Source: Albibacterium bauzanense | Lineage (GTDB): Bacteria; Bacteroidota; Bacteroidia; Sphingobacteriales; Sphingobacteriaceae | Direction of reading: 5' to 3' | DNA length: 64,000 nucleotides | NCBI RefSeq assembly: GCF_004339765.1 | Contig: NZ_SMGO01000001.1 | Location: 124,001 to 188,000, forward strand | In this document: positions 47,087-56,835 of the stretch, piece after piece | How positions within the stretch are numbered: position 1 is the first letter of the stretch | How the letters are laid out: every line of letters starts with the position of its first letter | Program-made: the position numbers and the translations under genes | The notes under the pieces: model-generated | Databases searched by the model: none | The model's input: only the letters and a program-made list of their open reading frames with translations | Told to the model about the DNA's origin: nothing

Positions 47087-48439
47087 CTAACTGTGCAAAT
47101 GCTCCCAAATGATATCATGAATTTCGATAGCAGAAACTGGCTTATCTCCATGCCCGTTTTCTGTTATCAGAACCGGATGGTACTCAGTCGGGGTATTAAT
47201 ACATCCATGAGAACCTTTAATTTGCTTTGCATCTAAAGGTACAATATCCAGTACATATCTGAAACCTAATTTCTTTCTAAGAAGTTTATAAGCAGCCCTT
47301 AGTTTTGATGTCATGAAAACTTCCATTGGATCATACCCTGGTTTCTTATGAATATCAACGCAACGCGCATAATCAGGTGCAACAGCATCATCAAGCCAGA
47401 AATAGTAGGTAAACCAACTATCTTTATCAGCCATTAAAACAAGTTCTCCTGACCGTTCATGATCAATGTGATATTTCTTTTGCTCTTCCCGGTCTAATAT
47501 TAATTCAATCCCCGGCACGCCTTCTAAAAGCTGTTTAACCTTCTCTGTAACCGATTTATCATTAATATACACATGAGCTACCTGGTGGTCAGCAACAACA
47601 AATGCTTTTGATTCTCCCGCATCTAAAATTTCAAGTCCTCTTTCTACACGGATTTGCAAAAGGCCTGCCTTACGGAAAAGTCGATTAAGATGAACCGGTC
47701 TACTTACAGGTGCAATACCATATTCAGACAATAAAATGATCTTCGCATTCTTCTTCTCATAGAACTCAACCAAATCTTTAATTACTGCATCAATTTCGTT
47801 TAATTCGCTTGCTATTTCACTAAGACCCGGACCAACACGTTGTTGGCAGTAATCTAAATGAGGAAGATAAATTAATGTAAGAGTAGGATCGTATTTATCA
47901 TCAGTTAGTTTAGATGCATCAGCAATCCACTGCGATGATTTAATATTTGCTCCTGCACCCCAAAATTGAAATAATGGAAACTGACCTAGTTTTTCTTGTA
48001 ATTCATCACGCAATTCTCCGGGACGTGTATAACAGTCGGGAATTTTTCTACCATCTGCCAGGTAATTCGGGCGAGGGGTAGCTGTATAATCAGCTGTGGT
48101 GTACATATTATACCACCAAAACATTTGCGAAACTGTAAAGCTTGGGTCTTCACGTTTTGCTTTATCCCAAATGCTTTCTGCTTGTACTAATTTATTCGAC
48201 TGCTTCCAGAATTTTACTTCACTATCTACACGATCATACCAGCCGTTTGCTACAATCCCATGCTCTGATGGCCATTTTCCGGTTAAATAGGTTGATTGTA
48301 CTGCGGTGGTTACTGCAGGAAGCATAGGTTCAATAGTTTGTAACTTTCGTCTTTTGATATAAGAGGTCAAAAACGGAGTATGTTCACTAATTAAAGATGA
48401 TGATAATCCAACAATATTCAGTACAACGGTTTTTTGCAT
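47087..48439 (-). CDS. eboF: EboF-like alkaline phosphatase/phosphodiesterase-fold protein
   Basis: 450 residues. Alkaline-phosphatase-superfamily (type I phosphodiesterase/nucleotide pyrophosphatase) features: an N-terminal nucleophile region with AVTTAVQSTYLTGKWPSEHG, metal-site segments IYLPHLDYCQQRVGP and ILLSEYGIAPV, and a final GSHGCINTPTEYHPVLI. The absence of a signal peptide indicates a cytoplasmic enzyme. It is the last gene of the eboA-F operon and by position and family is EboF. The substrate is unknown. Confidence 0.85.
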   Translation of the reverse strand: MQKTVVLNIVGLSSSLISEHTPFLTSYIKRRKLQTIEPMLPAVTTAVQSTYLTGKWPSEHGIVANGWYDRVDSEVKFWKQSNKLVQAESIWDKAKREDPSFTVSQMFWWYNMYTTADYTATPRPNYLADGRKIPDCYTRPGELRDELQEKLGQFPLFQFWGAGANIKSSQWIADASKLTDDKYDPTLTLIYLPHLDYCQQRVGPGLSEIASELNEIDAVIKDLVEFYEKKNAKIILLSEYGIAPVSRPVHLNRLFRKAGLLQIRVERGLEILDAGESKAFVVADHQVAHVYINDKSVTEKVKQLLEGVPGIELILDREEQKKYHIDHERSGELVLMADKDSWFTYYFWLDDAVAPDYARCVDIHKKPGYDPMEVFMTSKLRAAYKLLRKKLGFRYVLDIVPLDAKQIKGSHGCINTPTEYHPVLITENGHGDKPVSAIEIHDIIWEHLHS

Positions 48440-48496
48440 TTCTTTCTATTTAAATTCTTTATTCACACATTCACATACAATTGCCTGTTATTCAAT

Positions 48497-49714
48497 TCAA
48501 AAGGCTTTATCTAAAAGCGGTTGAACCCATAAGAGTTCACGACTGATAGAAGAGGGTAGTGCTAATTTCAATTCAGGCGATAGTACTCCCCAGGTATAGG
48601 TTTCTACCTCAAAATGCTGACATAACTGTAGTTCTTCTTGTAATTTTAAAACTTCAAGTATATCAGATTGAGTTGATTGCAATAAGCCAAAATTGCTTTC
48701 AAAGATAGGCACATGAAAATGAGCGCGCCATTCTTTTACATCTGTATCATTTGTATCAGCTAAAGCAGGAGGTAAATCACGGTAGCGCAATAAGCTTTCA
48801 TCATTTTTCTGTGCAATTACCTGATGCAAATAAGTTGCTTCATTAAACTCTGCAAAGGCAGCCTTTATAGAAGCCCGATCTTTTTGATCTTCCGGAAGAC
48901 TTGCTTTTAAGGCAGCGCTAATTTGAAATTTACCTATTTTGATTCCATTCTCTTTTAACTGCTGTACAACTTCAGAGTGATTTTCATAACCTAAAGCGAA
49001 ATGACAAACATCATAACAAAGTCGTACATGTTCTTTGAGTATTGCTTCTGACTCTTCATCAGACAAATTCAGCGTTTCAGAAAAATATTTTTTACCCAAA
49101 GGTAGAAGGTAATCATTATACCAGTTTAAAAACTCAGGCCCGGTTTCTAACATACCATCAGGTTCCGGTTCAATATCCAAATGTAAAACCTTAGCTGTTT
49201 CCAGCTTTTGTTTATACATATGTTCAACTACTGCAATAATATTTTGGGTAGCTGATATTGTAGCCTTCTCTTTTGCCTCTTCGGTATCAAACCAATAGCG
49301 ATAGCTAAGAGGAGAAGTAGATATTCCTCCATCCATTCCTTCCGGAAGGAGTTTTAATAAAATATCTGCTAATCTTAAAGTATACGATAAGCGTTCAGGT
49401 GTGGTCCAATCAGGCGTATGTACCTGGTCTTTGACAACTGTATTATGAAATTCTCCATAAGGAAATCCATTCATTGTAAAAACATAGGCATCCTCTTGCG
49501 CCAACCAACGCTTAAATTCTTCAAATTTTTGCGAGTCAGCTAATGCAACGCTGGCTTCATTAGATAAGCGTAATCCGATTGCCATTGAAGCATTTGGAGA
49601 AATGTCATTCTTTATTAATGGAAAGTTCTCTTTTAAGCTTGCAAAATGATCTGGCCAATCATTACCTGCATGAATGTTTGTACAATAAGTTAAATGGCCT
49701 TCACTTGTTAGCAT
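48497..49714 (-). CDS. eboE: Metabolite traffic protein EboE
   Basis: 405 residues, TIM-barrel of the sugar-isomerase/epimerase type. The start MLTSEGHLTYCTNIHAGNDW is typical of EboE; LHLDIEPEPDGMLET, YDVCHFALGYENH and FHVPIFESNFG provide the metal-ligand carboxylates and His. The function is proposed to be handling of a precursor for export, but no reaction is proven. It overlaps eboD by 7 bp. Confidence 0.88.
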   Translation of the reverse strand: MLTSEGHLTYCTNIHAGNDWPDHFASLKENFPLIKNDISPNASMAIGLRLSNEASVALADSQKFEEFKRWLAQEDAYVFTMNGFPYGEFHNTVVKDQVHTPDWTTPERLSYTLRLADILLKLLPEGMDGGISTSPLSYRYWFDTEEAKEKATISATQNIIAVVEHMYKQKLETAKVLHLDIEPEPDGMLETGPEFLNWYNDYLLPLGKKYFSETLNLSDEESEAILKEHVRLCYDVCHFALGYENHSEVVQQLKENGIKIGKFQISAALKASLPEDQKDRASIKAAFAEFNEATYLHQVIAQKNDESLLRYRDLPPALADTNDTDVKEWRAHFHVPIFESNFGLLQSTQSDILEVLKLQEELQLCQHFEVETYTWGVLSPELKLALPSSISRELLWVQPLLDKAF

Positions 49715-50886
49715 TGTGCAGAAAGTTTTAAATCTGATTGATTAAAGTTCTGTAGCTTTTGTGCTGCTTGCATCATTAATTCTAAATCAAGCGCATGTAC
49801 TTCATAACCTACTCCAATCTCTTTTAACAACATAATGGTTAACTGTCCACCTAAGTGTTCTCTAAATTCTTGCAATCCTAAGAAGATAGGATGATCTATC
49901 CGGTCCAGGTGCATTAATTCATGTGTAACCGGTAATCCCATTTTTAATAGAAGCCTAACAATTTTATCCGCATCTTCTTGTGGCAACAGACCCGCTAAGG
50001 CAGAATATAGACTGTCAAGGGCAATACCCATAGACACAGCTTCACCGTGTAAAACATCGAAGTTACTTAGCTGCTCTAATTTGTGAGCACTCCAGTGACC
50101 AAAATCCAGGGGTCTGGAAGAGCCGAACTCAAAAGGATCGCCACCGCCAATGTGCTCTACATGAAGTTCGGCACATCTTTTTATCAAATACTCCATACTT
50201 GATTTATCGCGGTTCACTAAATCTTCAGCATGGTCTTCAAGCCATTGGTAGAAACCTTCGTCTTTTATAAGAGCTACCTTAACTGCTTCCGAAATGCCTG
50301 ATCTCCAATCACGATCATCCAATGTTGTTAAAAACTCATAGTCATTAAATACAGCAAAAGGAGGAGCAAAGGTTCCCAAAAAGTTCTTCTTTCCTTTATA
50401 GTTCACACCATTTTTTACTCCTACACCCGAATCATTTTGTGATAAGACAGTTGTTGGGATACGAATAACTTTAATTCCACGGTGAGAAATTGCTGCAGCA
50501 TAGCCTGTTAAGTCAAGCACAGATCCACCACCAATTCCTACGATATAAGAATGGCGGTCAATGCGATTACGATTTACAGCATCAATTACTTTTTCTAAAT
50601 ATTGACCATCATTTTTAGAGATCTCTCCGCCGGCAACAATAATCTTTTCTTTGATTAATTGTACATATTCATTTCCAGCAAAATAATCATCGATTTGTTT
50701 ATCAAGATCCGGGAAATGCTGGATGATCTTATCATCAATTACAAATAATATTTTCTTAGAATAATTTTCTTGATGGTCTTCCTTTAATACCTCATTAAAA
50801 ATCGGGTTCCTAGAACTGAAAAGTCCTTCTGTAAAGAATACTTTGTATTCGAAACTAACTTTAAAACGCTGTTGTATATAGTTCAT
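49708..50886 (-). CDS. eboD: EboD, 3-dehydroquinate synthase-like enzyme
   Basis: 392 residues from the ATG at 50886 (MNYIQQRFKVSFEYKV); a longer frame to 50979 would run into eboC and lacks family sequence. NAD-binding and metal motifs of the sugar-phosphate cyclase superfamily are visible: GGGSVLDLTGYAAAISHRG, PTTVLSQNDSGVGVKNGVNY (where canonical AroB has a similar block), and FGHWSAHKLEQLS. The substrate is unknown; EboD is distinct from the housekeeping AroB. It follows eboC by 17 bp. Confidence 0.87.
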   Translation of the reverse strand: MNYIQQRFKVSFEYKVFFTEGLFSSRNPIFNEVLKEDHQENYSKKILFVIDDKIIQHFPDLDKQIDDYFAGNEYVQLIKEKIIVAGGEISKNDGQYLEKVIDAVNRNRIDRHSYIVGIGGGSVLDLTGYAAAISHRGIKVIRIPTTVLSQNDSGVGVKNGVNYKGKKNFLGTFAPPFAVFNDYEFLTTLDDRDWRSGISEAVKVALIKDEGFYQWLEDHAEDLVNRDKSSMEYLIKRCAELHVEHIGGGDPFEFGSSRPLDFGHWSAHKLEQLSNFDVLHGEAVSMGIALDSLYSALAGLLPQEDADKIVRLLLKMGLPVTHELMHLDRIDHPIFLGLQEFREHLGGQLTIMLLKEIGVGYEVHALDLELMMQAAQKLQNFNQSDLKLSAQC

Positions 50887-50903
50887 GATATAAATTTCAA
50901 ATC

Positions 50904-51794
50904 TTAGGTCACTGCGAATCTTCGAGACAACCAAAGAGATAGAGGTAATAAAAATACAATTAATATCGCCAAGCTCCAAGCCCCTGTTGAAGCGGCCCAG
51001 GCTGAATTCATTAAGATCAAAGCCATCACACCTGCTTTCACAGATCTTCCTATCGCGGGTCCGGTTGGTGTTTTAATAGCTTTAATCAATGGCTTGAAAA
51101 TCATAAAGGCAAAAGTAACCAGAAACGGAATAACAAAAAGTATCATATCTCTGTTCCATGCAAAAGCCAGAATCATCAATATTACCAAGCTATATAATGC
51201 AACGGCACCATATAATGGCTTTTTGCTGCTTCCATGAACTTCGCCACGACTAATCATTGTAATGGCAGAAATATAAAGAATTGGAACCACAGCAACATAC
51301 CAAATTCCATTCAAAGCTGCTGGCAAAATACTTACTCCTAATAGCAAATTCAAACCTCTGCATAGTCCCATATTAGGAGGTCCTAATAAAGAATGATGTT
51401 TTCCCCATTTATTATAAACGAGAGCAGAAATAGAGATAAATATTGCAAACCAGGCGGCTGTTATGTTTACCAATAAAGCCATGATAATTCCAAAAGCTAA
51501 TAGGGAAGAGCCTAGAGTACTTGCTCCTTTTAATGATAATTGGCCACTCGGTATTACTCGTTCAGGCCGTTCAACCCGATCAAGTTCATAGTCAAAAACA
51601 TCATTAAATACAATCCCTCCGCCATATAAACCAATGGTTGCCAGGCATAATAGTACTATATTTCCTATTGTTGCACTAGTAAGGCTTTCTTGTAAAAAGA
51701 TTCCTGAGATTGCTATTCCTGCTAATACATCTGCGACCGAAGTGACAATATTAGCTGGACGCATTAACAGTAGATAAACACGCAGTCGTTTCAA
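50904..51794 (-). CDS. eboC: EboC, UbiA-type prenyltransferase
   Basis: 296 residues with about nine membrane helices. The UbiA signature is intact: VFNDVFDYELDRVERPERVIP, i.e. NDxxDxxxD and a RPxRxIPSG block. A second, more divergent Asp/Arg region is at ISRGEVHGSSKK. It is a membrane-bound prenyl or polyprenyl transferase of unknown acceptor. It lies between eboB (20 bp) and eboD, in the standard ebo order. Confidence 0.88.
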   Translation of the reverse strand: MKRLRVYLLLMRPANIVTSVADVLAGIAISGIFLQESLTSATIGNIVLLCLATIGLYGGGIVFNDVFDYELDRVERPERVIPSGQLSLKGASTLGSSLLAFGIIMALLVNITAAWFAIFISISALVYNKWGKHHSLLGPPNMGLCRGLNLLLGVSILPAALNGIWYVAVVPILYISAITMISRGEVHGSSKKPLYGAVALYSLVILMILAFAWNRDMILFVIPFLVTFAFMIFKPLIKAIKTPTGPAIGRSVKAGVMALILMNSAWAASTGAWSLAILIVFLLPLSLWLSRRFAVT

Positions 51795-51814
51795 ATCGCT
51801 AAGCTTAAATTTTC

Positions 51815-52801
51815 TTATTTAATAATAATAGAAGATTTATCTACTCTCGGCTGCTGTCCACCTCTCAAAATGGTATTTCCTTCAAATTTCTGACTTTGAT
51901 CAATTTGTGTTGATGCCACAAAATCATTTTCATCAATTTGTCCACTTTGGGCAAAGGCTGTAATTGCATTGCGATAAGATACCAATTCAATATCCTTTTG
52001 GTCAATTCCCATAGCCTTCATAAGAGCAGCAGTTTTTGGCACTGCCAAAGGATCACTTATACCCCAATCAGCTGCAGAGTTAATCATGATGCGTTCTGAA
52101 CCATATTGTTTCACAACTTCTACCATGCGTTCATTCCCCATTTTGGTAAATGGATAAATAGTAAATGCAGCCCAGAAACCACGGTCTAATACCTCTTTAA
52201 CCGTCTCTTCGTTGTTATGATCAATAATTACGCTGTAAGGATCTAATCCATGTTCTATGGCTATATCCATACTTCTTGAAGTTCCTTGTTTTTTATCACG
52301 GTGTGGAGTATGAACCTGTACAGGTAAAGAGGCTGTTTTTGCCAATTCTAATTGTGCACGATAGTATTTATCTTCAGCAGGTGTTTGATCATCAAAACCA
52401 ATTTCACCAATACCAACAACGCCTTCTTTATAGATAAAAGCAGGAAGAAGCTCCATCACCTGTTCTGCCAATTCTATGTTATTGGCTTCACGAGAGTTTA
52501 ATCCAATTGTACAATAATGTTTAATCCCAAACTGAGAAGAACGAAAGCGTTCCCAACCAATTAAACTGTTGTAATAATCTCTGTAACTAGACAGGCCGCT
52601 ACGAGGTTGGCCAAGCCAAAAGGCAGGCTCAATAATTGCAACAATACCAGCATCAACCATCGCTTGATAGTCGTCTGTAGTACGCGAAGTCATATGAATA
52701 TGCGGGTCAAAAAAATGCATACCCTGAATATCGTCTAAGTTCAACGGCATATTATCGCCAAAACTCTTTTTATCCCTATCTATTGAATGACTAGAACACA
52801 T
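51815..52801 (-). CDS. eboB: EboB, TatD-family hydrolase
   Basis: 328 residues. Amidohydrolase/TatD metal ligands: FFDPHIHMTSR (HxH), GEIGFDD (Glu), VQVHTPHRDKKQGT (His) and a late HNNE segment. The DNase-type TatD fold is probably adapted to another phosphoester. Residues 1-17 (MCSSHSIDRDKKSFGD) may be an extension, the alternative start being MPLNLDDIQG at residue 18. It overlaps nothing and follows eboA by 12 bp. Confidence 0.86.
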   Translation of the reverse strand: MCSSHSIDRDKKSFGDNMPLNLDDIQGMHFFDPHIHMTSRTTDDYQAMVDAGIVAIIEPAFWLGQPRSGLSSYRDYYNSLIGWERFRSSQFGIKHYCTIGLNSREANNIELAEQVMELLPAFIYKEGVVGIGEIGFDDQTPAEDKYYRAQLELAKTASLPVQVHTPHRDKKQGTSRSMDIAIEHGLDPYSVIIDHNNEETVKEVLDRGFWAAFTIYPFTKMGNERMVEVVKQYGSERIMINSAADWGISDPLAVPKTAALMKAMGIDQKDIELVSYRNAITAFAQSGQIDENDFVASTQIDQSQKFEGNTILRGGQQPRVDKSSIIIK

Positions 52802-52813
52802 GGTCTTCTTTAT

Positions 52814-53524
52814 TTAGTTTTTAATTTTTTTCTGTTCAAATAAATCCACAATTTCCCATAATTCAGGATTTATTGTTCGTCCTGCAGCTTTGCGTTCATC
52901 AGCATAATCACGCAATGCTTTTACCAGGTTTTCATTTACTCTTTTTTCCAGGCCGATGATTCTTGATATATCTTTATCTGTAAAGATAGCTTTCAGAATG
53001 AGTTGATTCCAGGCCTCCTCATTTAAATACTCGGCCGGATATGGATTGTCCATAATAACCGCGTCTAATACATAACCTATATTGCTTCGAATACCAACCG
53101 CACACTGTTTTTCCCAATGCTCCGGATACGCAAGTATAGGTAATGCTGCATACAGAGTTGCCAGCTCGTTCATATCGGCATCTCGAAATAATTCTTCGAT
53201 CTTACTGATATAAGAAGCCTCATCGCTTGAATCAATTTGCATAATCAGCCAAACGCGACATACTTTCTTAAGACTCCATTTAGAAATGGAAAAATGAGGT
53301 ATTACTCCATTTATTGTGTCTGCGTCTTTATCACTTAGCTTCACTTCCTCTTTTGGAACCTTACGGGAAACAATAGAGAATGCAATGATAAATTTACTGA
53401 AAGGTTCATTTCCATTTGCTAAATCAGCTTTTTCCTGAAGCCATATAAGAGTTTCAGGATCTACACTGGATTGAATAATAGAATGAAATAGGTTATTTAA
53501 AATATTGAAATTATAGTTAAACAT
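52814..53524 (-). CDS. eboA: EboA domain protein
   Basis: 236 residues from the ATG at 53524 (MFNYNFNILNNLF); the open frame begins at 53548 with eight further residues. All-helical, with WLQEKADLANGNEPFSKFIIAFS and LATLYAALPILAYPEHW, the EboA-type pattern. There is no enzymatic motif. It is the first gene of eboABCDEF and is preceded by a small membrane protein gene that may belong to the operon. Confidence 0.82.
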   Translation of the reverse strand: MFNYNFNILNNLFHSIIQSSVDPETLIWLQEKADLANGNEPFSKFIIAFSIVSRKVPKEEVKLSDKDADTINGVIPHFSISKWSLKKVCRVWLIMQIDSSDEASYISKIEELFRDADMNELATLYAALPILAYPEHWEKQCAVGIRSNIGYVLDAVIMDNPYPAEYLNEEAWNQLILKAIFTDKDISRIIGLEKRVNENLVKALRDYADERKAAGRTINPELWEIVDLFEQKKIKN

Positions 53525-53550
53525 GGTTGTTGAAATTATACAGCACAAAA

Positions 53551-53919
53551 TTACATGGCAGCAAAGTAATTGATAGCGATTGCGCCCGTGGCAATTAAGA
53601 GTCCGAAGAACTCTCTGGTTTGCTCAATATAAGGTTTTGTAGCTTGCATACTTTGTACGAGACTCTGACTTTTATATTTAGTCATCCAGTCCCAAACTCC
53701 GTCTTTTGCAACAAAAAGAATGACAGCATAGACCAGGTAAAGAGCCATGATAACCAGGTATATCGTTGGATATACCATTCCGAATGGAACCAGACCACAT
53801 AATATAGCTGCGATCACATAAATTGGCACCCAAAGCCAAGAATCTTTATCATTTAAATTTAAGTATCCAAATACAAGGAAACTTAGAAAAAACACAACGT
53901 TTAAAATTGTTAGTATCAT
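53551..53919 (-). CDS. Transmembrane family 220 protein
   Basis: 122 residues with three or four membrane helices: an N-terminal MILTILNVVFFLSFLVFGYL, then LWVPIYVIAAILCGL, and later FFGLLIATGAIAINYF. The family pattern (FGYLNLNDKDSWLWVPIY) fits TMEM220-like proteins of bacteria. Function unknown. It lies 26 bp before eboA's start and may be part of the operon. Confidence 0.7.
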   Translation of the reverse strand: MILTILNVVFFLSFLVFGYLNLNDKDSWLWVPIYVIAAILCGLVPFGMVYPTIYLVIMALYLVYAVILFVAKDGVWDWMTKYKSQSLVQSMQATKPYIEQTREFFGLLIATGAIAINYFAAM

Positions 53920-53945
53920 AAAAACAAATATACAAATTTATAGAT

Positions 53946-55619
53946 TTAATCGAATAGCAAACCAATATAATAATTGTAAGTATCTACCTGAATATTATCG
54001 GGATTTACACCCTCCAGGTCGATTTCTTCAAAATGCGTGGACAACTTAAAGAAATTATATTCTTTATCCAAAAAACCAATCTTTATTGGCATATTAAAAT
54101 TTGCTACATCTGCAATCCATCGCCCGTAAAGCTTTCCATTTTCCCATTTGAGCTCTAATGTTGGTATGTTAGTATGTTGAATATATTGAGAAAATATTTT
54201 ACTAAGATCGATGCCTGATTGTTTTGAGATATAACTCTCAATATCATTATAATCCACTGTTTTATGGTAAAATTCTGCGTTTAAACCTCGCAATATTGCA
54301 CGCCATTTAACGTCATCATTAATGATGGTTCGAAGCATGTTCAAAAACACGCCTCCTTTCAAATACATATCGCCTGATCCTTCTTTATTTACACCAAAAG
54401 GGCCTTGCAATGGCTTGTCGTTTAAAATACCTTTCCGATCACCATGTATGTATTCTTGTCCAGCCTCTTTGCCATAAAGATATTCTATATAAAGAGATTC
54501 CGAATAATTCGTGAAAGCCTCGTGTATCCACATATCCCCCAGGTCTTTAGCTGTTATGCTATTTCCAAACCACTCGTGGCCGCTTTCATGAATAATAATG
54601 AAATCCCATTTCAAACCCCATCCTGTTCCAGAAGCATCTCTTCCTAAATAACCGTTTTCATATTTATTTCCATAAGTAACAGCGCTTTGATGCTCCATGC
54701 CAACATAAGGCGCATCTATTAATTTATAGCCATCTTCATAAAAAGGATAAGGGCCAAACCAATATTCAAAGGCTTTCAGCATTGATTTTACATTTTTAGG
54801 GAAATGCTTCTCTGCCTTTTCTTTATTCTCTTTTAATACCCAATAACTAATATCCAGCAAACCTTTTTCTCCTTGCAAACTGTCCTTAATCAAGGTATAG
54901 TTGCCAATGTTCATGGATATACTGTAATTGTTAATAGGTTGACTTACAAACCAATCATAGCGCGTATAACCATTTTCAAGTTTAACCGTATTGCGAAGTC
55001 GGCCATTTGATATATCCATTAAACCATTTGGAACCTGAACACTAATAAGTACACTGTCGGGCTCATCCGATTGATGGTCCTTGTTGGGCCACCAGCTACT
55101 GGCTCCTAATCCTTGATTTGCAGTAGCTATCCAGGGATTACCCAAAGAATCTTTTGAAAAAACAAAACCGCCATCCCAAGGAGCACGTTTTGCTATAATA
55201 GGATTTCCTGAATAGAAAACGCGGAAGGAATCAATCGCACCCTTTTTAATTCCCTTTGGAAAATCAACAAATACCGCATTAAATTCACGTTCAAATTTTA
55301 ATTTTGCTCCTTTGTATATTACCTTTTCAACTGTCAGGTTACTAAAAAGATCAAACTGTAAACGATTAAAATCCGCTGTTGCTTTAAACCTGAATAAGTT
55401 GGAGCCACTGATAAACTTATTTTCTATATCCACCTTTACATCTAAGTGGTAATAAAGAATATCATAAGCCGTACGATAGGGGCTAAGGCTGCCTCTTAAT
55501 GAATCGGCCCGTGTAAAAGTATTAGTGTCTGTTAGTAATTGTGCATTTGCTTTAAAAGGTATCAAGTGAAGTGATAGAACTCCTATAAACACTAATACTA
55601 CACGGTAAGCTAATTTCAT
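53946..55619 (-). CDS. M1-family aminopeptidase (secreted)
   Basis: 557 residues with an N-terminal signal peptide (LVFIGVLSLHLIPFKANA). The N-terminal beta-rich domain is followed by the catalytic centre: substrate motif GMEHQSAVTYG (usual GxMEN), zinc site HESGHEWFGN and the distal Glu in WIHEAFTNYSE. It should remove N-terminal residues from peptides in the periplasm or outside the cell. It is shorter than classical APN because the C-terminal helical domain is missing. Single gene, 23 bp from the TM220 gene, with a divergent lipoprotein upstream. Confidence 0.92.
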   Translation of the reverse strand: MKLAYRVVLVFIGVLSLHLIPFKANAQLLTDTNTFTRADSLRGSLSPYRTAYDILYYHLDVKVDIENKFISGSNLFRFKATADFNRLQFDLFSNLTVEKVIYKGAKLKFEREFNAVFVDFPKGIKKGAIDSFRVFYSGNPIIAKRAPWDGGFVFSKDSLGNPWIATANQGLGASSWWPNKDHQSDEPDSVLISVQVPNGLMDISNGRLRNTVKLENGYTRYDWFVSQPINNYSISMNIGNYTLIKDSLQGEKGLLDISYWVLKENKEKAEKHFPKNVKSMLKAFEYWFGPYPFYEDGYKLIDAPYVGMEHQSAVTYGNKYENGYLGRDASGTGWGLKWDFIIIHESGHEWFGNSITAKDLGDMWIHEAFTNYSESLYIEYLYGKEAGQEYIHGDRKGILNDKPLQGPFGVNKEGSGDMYLKGGVFLNMLRTIINDDVKWRAILRGLNAEFYHKTVDYNDIESYISKQSGIDLSKIFSQYIQHTNIPTLELKWENGKLYGRWIADVANFNMPIKIGFLDKEYNFFKLSTHFEEIDLEGVNPDNIQVDTYNYYIGLLFD

Positions 55620-55704
55620 TCTTCAAAAATCGCAATTTAATTCGGTTAATAAAAAGGCAGGTCTGCTTATTTACTAATATCATTAGAAGCTGATTAACAG
55701 TTAT

Positions 55705-55733
55705 TTGAATCGTGGCTATATTCTTAATATTTG
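55705..55733 (+). promoter_or_regulatory. Candidate promoter of the FimB/Mfa2-like lipoprotein
   Basis: TTG (55705-55707), 18-base spacer, AATATTTG (7 of 8 to TAnnTTTG), about 22 bases before the ATG at 55756. Confidence 0.45.
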
Positions 55734-55755
55734 TTTTGTATTAAAAGTAAAAGCC

Positions 55756-56751
55756 ATGATTAGAAATCTTATTCCTTCCTTTATTTTCTTGCTGTTGATT
55801 AGCGCATGCTCCAAAGATCCTTTAACACCTCATGAACCAGGCAATGAAGAAAAACAACTTCTATCTTTAACGGTGGATGGGTTTTCACAAAGTCTATTGC
55901 CCTTTGCCGACAGAATTCAGGCAGCTAATTTGAGTGCATCTCTTCTTCCTGTTGCTCTTTCTTCTTCAGGCACCAATTTAAGTGAGTATATTAATACATT
56001 GGAGTTTAAGGTTTATCATAAAGGAAATCTTGTTGATAGTCTTCGTCAATATGATGGTGATCCTGAATTTGGAAAATACGAAAACTATCTTCCACCAGAC
56101 GGAATGCCATATAGTGTGTTTGTTACCGGCGCCATGTTAGATTTAGATAATGAAGATGATATTGAATTAAAAAGAGGAGTAAATACAGATCTAACCAGTT
56201 TGAGAATTTTACCAGATCCAATTGATGCCTTTTTCTTTTTTAATTCTTACACCATGGGCATTGATCCTCAAACGGAAAGTATTCAATTAAAGCGCTTTGT
56301 TGGTCGCTTAGAAATCGATCTTATAGAAGAAATACCTAATGATGCTCATCGTCTTGAGGTTACAGTTCATAACACAGCAAAATATTTCATGCCAGTTTCT
56401 GAACGTGGCTATCATCTCAGTACTAAGGAAGGAGAAGATTTAACTCCATACAACACGTTTAAAACTATTTTAATTAAGCCCGAAGATCGAGGACGTACAG
56501 ATTATTCTTTTAATATGTATTTCGTCTTAAAGAGTAAACTGGGGAGCGAAGCGGAAATTACAAATGTTACTATAAAAGCGTTTGATACGCTAAATAAAGA
56601 AGTTGCTATCCGTGAAATTAACGACGTAATCCTTCAGGTCAATAAACGTACAAAGTTAACAGGGATAATATTCAGCCATCATCCTAACAGAACGTTTGAT
56701 ATTGAGCTCGATAGCGACTGGGATTCCGAAGTTCCTGAATTCAGATTTTAA
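55756..56751 (+). CDS. FimB/Mfa2-like lipoprotein
   Basis: 331 residues from the ATG at 55756, giving a proper lipoprotein signal (MIRNLIPSFIFLLLISACSKD); the frame extends upstream to a TTG at 55705 that is better read as a -33 box. Two beta domains are suggested: an N-terminal one with LEFKVYHKGNLVDSLRQYD and a C-terminal one with LKRFVGRLEIDLIEEI, LEVTVHNTAKYFM. The pattern fits FimB/Mfa2-type proteins that anchor or cap Bacteroidota fimbriae, but no major pilin gene is visible here. Function unproven. Confidence 0.6.
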   Translation: MIRNLIPSFIFLLLISACSKDPLTPHEPGNEEKQLLSLTVDGFSQSLLPFADRIQAANLSASLLPVALSSSGTNLSEYINTLEFKVYHKGNLVDSLRQYDGDPEFGKYENYLPPDGMPYSVFVTGAMLDLDNEDDIELKRGVNTDLTSLRILPDPIDAFFFFNSYTMGIDPQTESIQLKRFVGRLEIDLIEEIPNDAHRLEVTVHNTAKYFMPVSERGYHLSTKEGEDLTPYNTFKTILIKPEDRGRTDYSFNMYFVLKSKLGSEAEITNVTIKAFDTLNKEVAIREINDVILQVNKRTKLTGIIFSHHPNRTFDIELDSDWDSEVPEFRF

Positions 56752-56781
56752 TAAAATTTTATTAATCCCATACTAAAGCTA

Positions 56782-56789
56782 TACATTTG
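56782..56789 (+). promoter_or_regulatory. Candidate -7 box for the YwqE-receptor operon
   Basis: TACATTTG fits TAnnTTTG; the expected start, near 56796, abuts a perfect palindrome. No -33 TTG. Confidence 0.45.
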
Positions 56790-56796
56790 TTGACAA

Positions 56797-56820
56797 ATTG
56801 CAATAACAATTTATTGCAAT
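56797..56820. promoter_or_regulatory. 10-bp perfect palindrome at the expected transcription start
   Basis: ATTGCAATAA-CAAT-TTATTGCAAT, 8 bases after the -7 box of the YwqE-receptor operon. It may be an operator or a 5'-end hairpin of the mRNA. Confidence 0.55.
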
Positions 56821-56835
56821 ATTAGCAGTTAACAG

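Noticed and set aside
50887-50979. N-terminal extension of EboD
   Set aside because: It overlaps eboC and has no family sequence; ATG at 50886 starts a proper EboD.
55705-55755. TTG start for the FimB/Mfa2-like lipoprotein
   Set aside because: It would displace the lipoprotein signal; the TTG sits where a -33 promoter box is expected.
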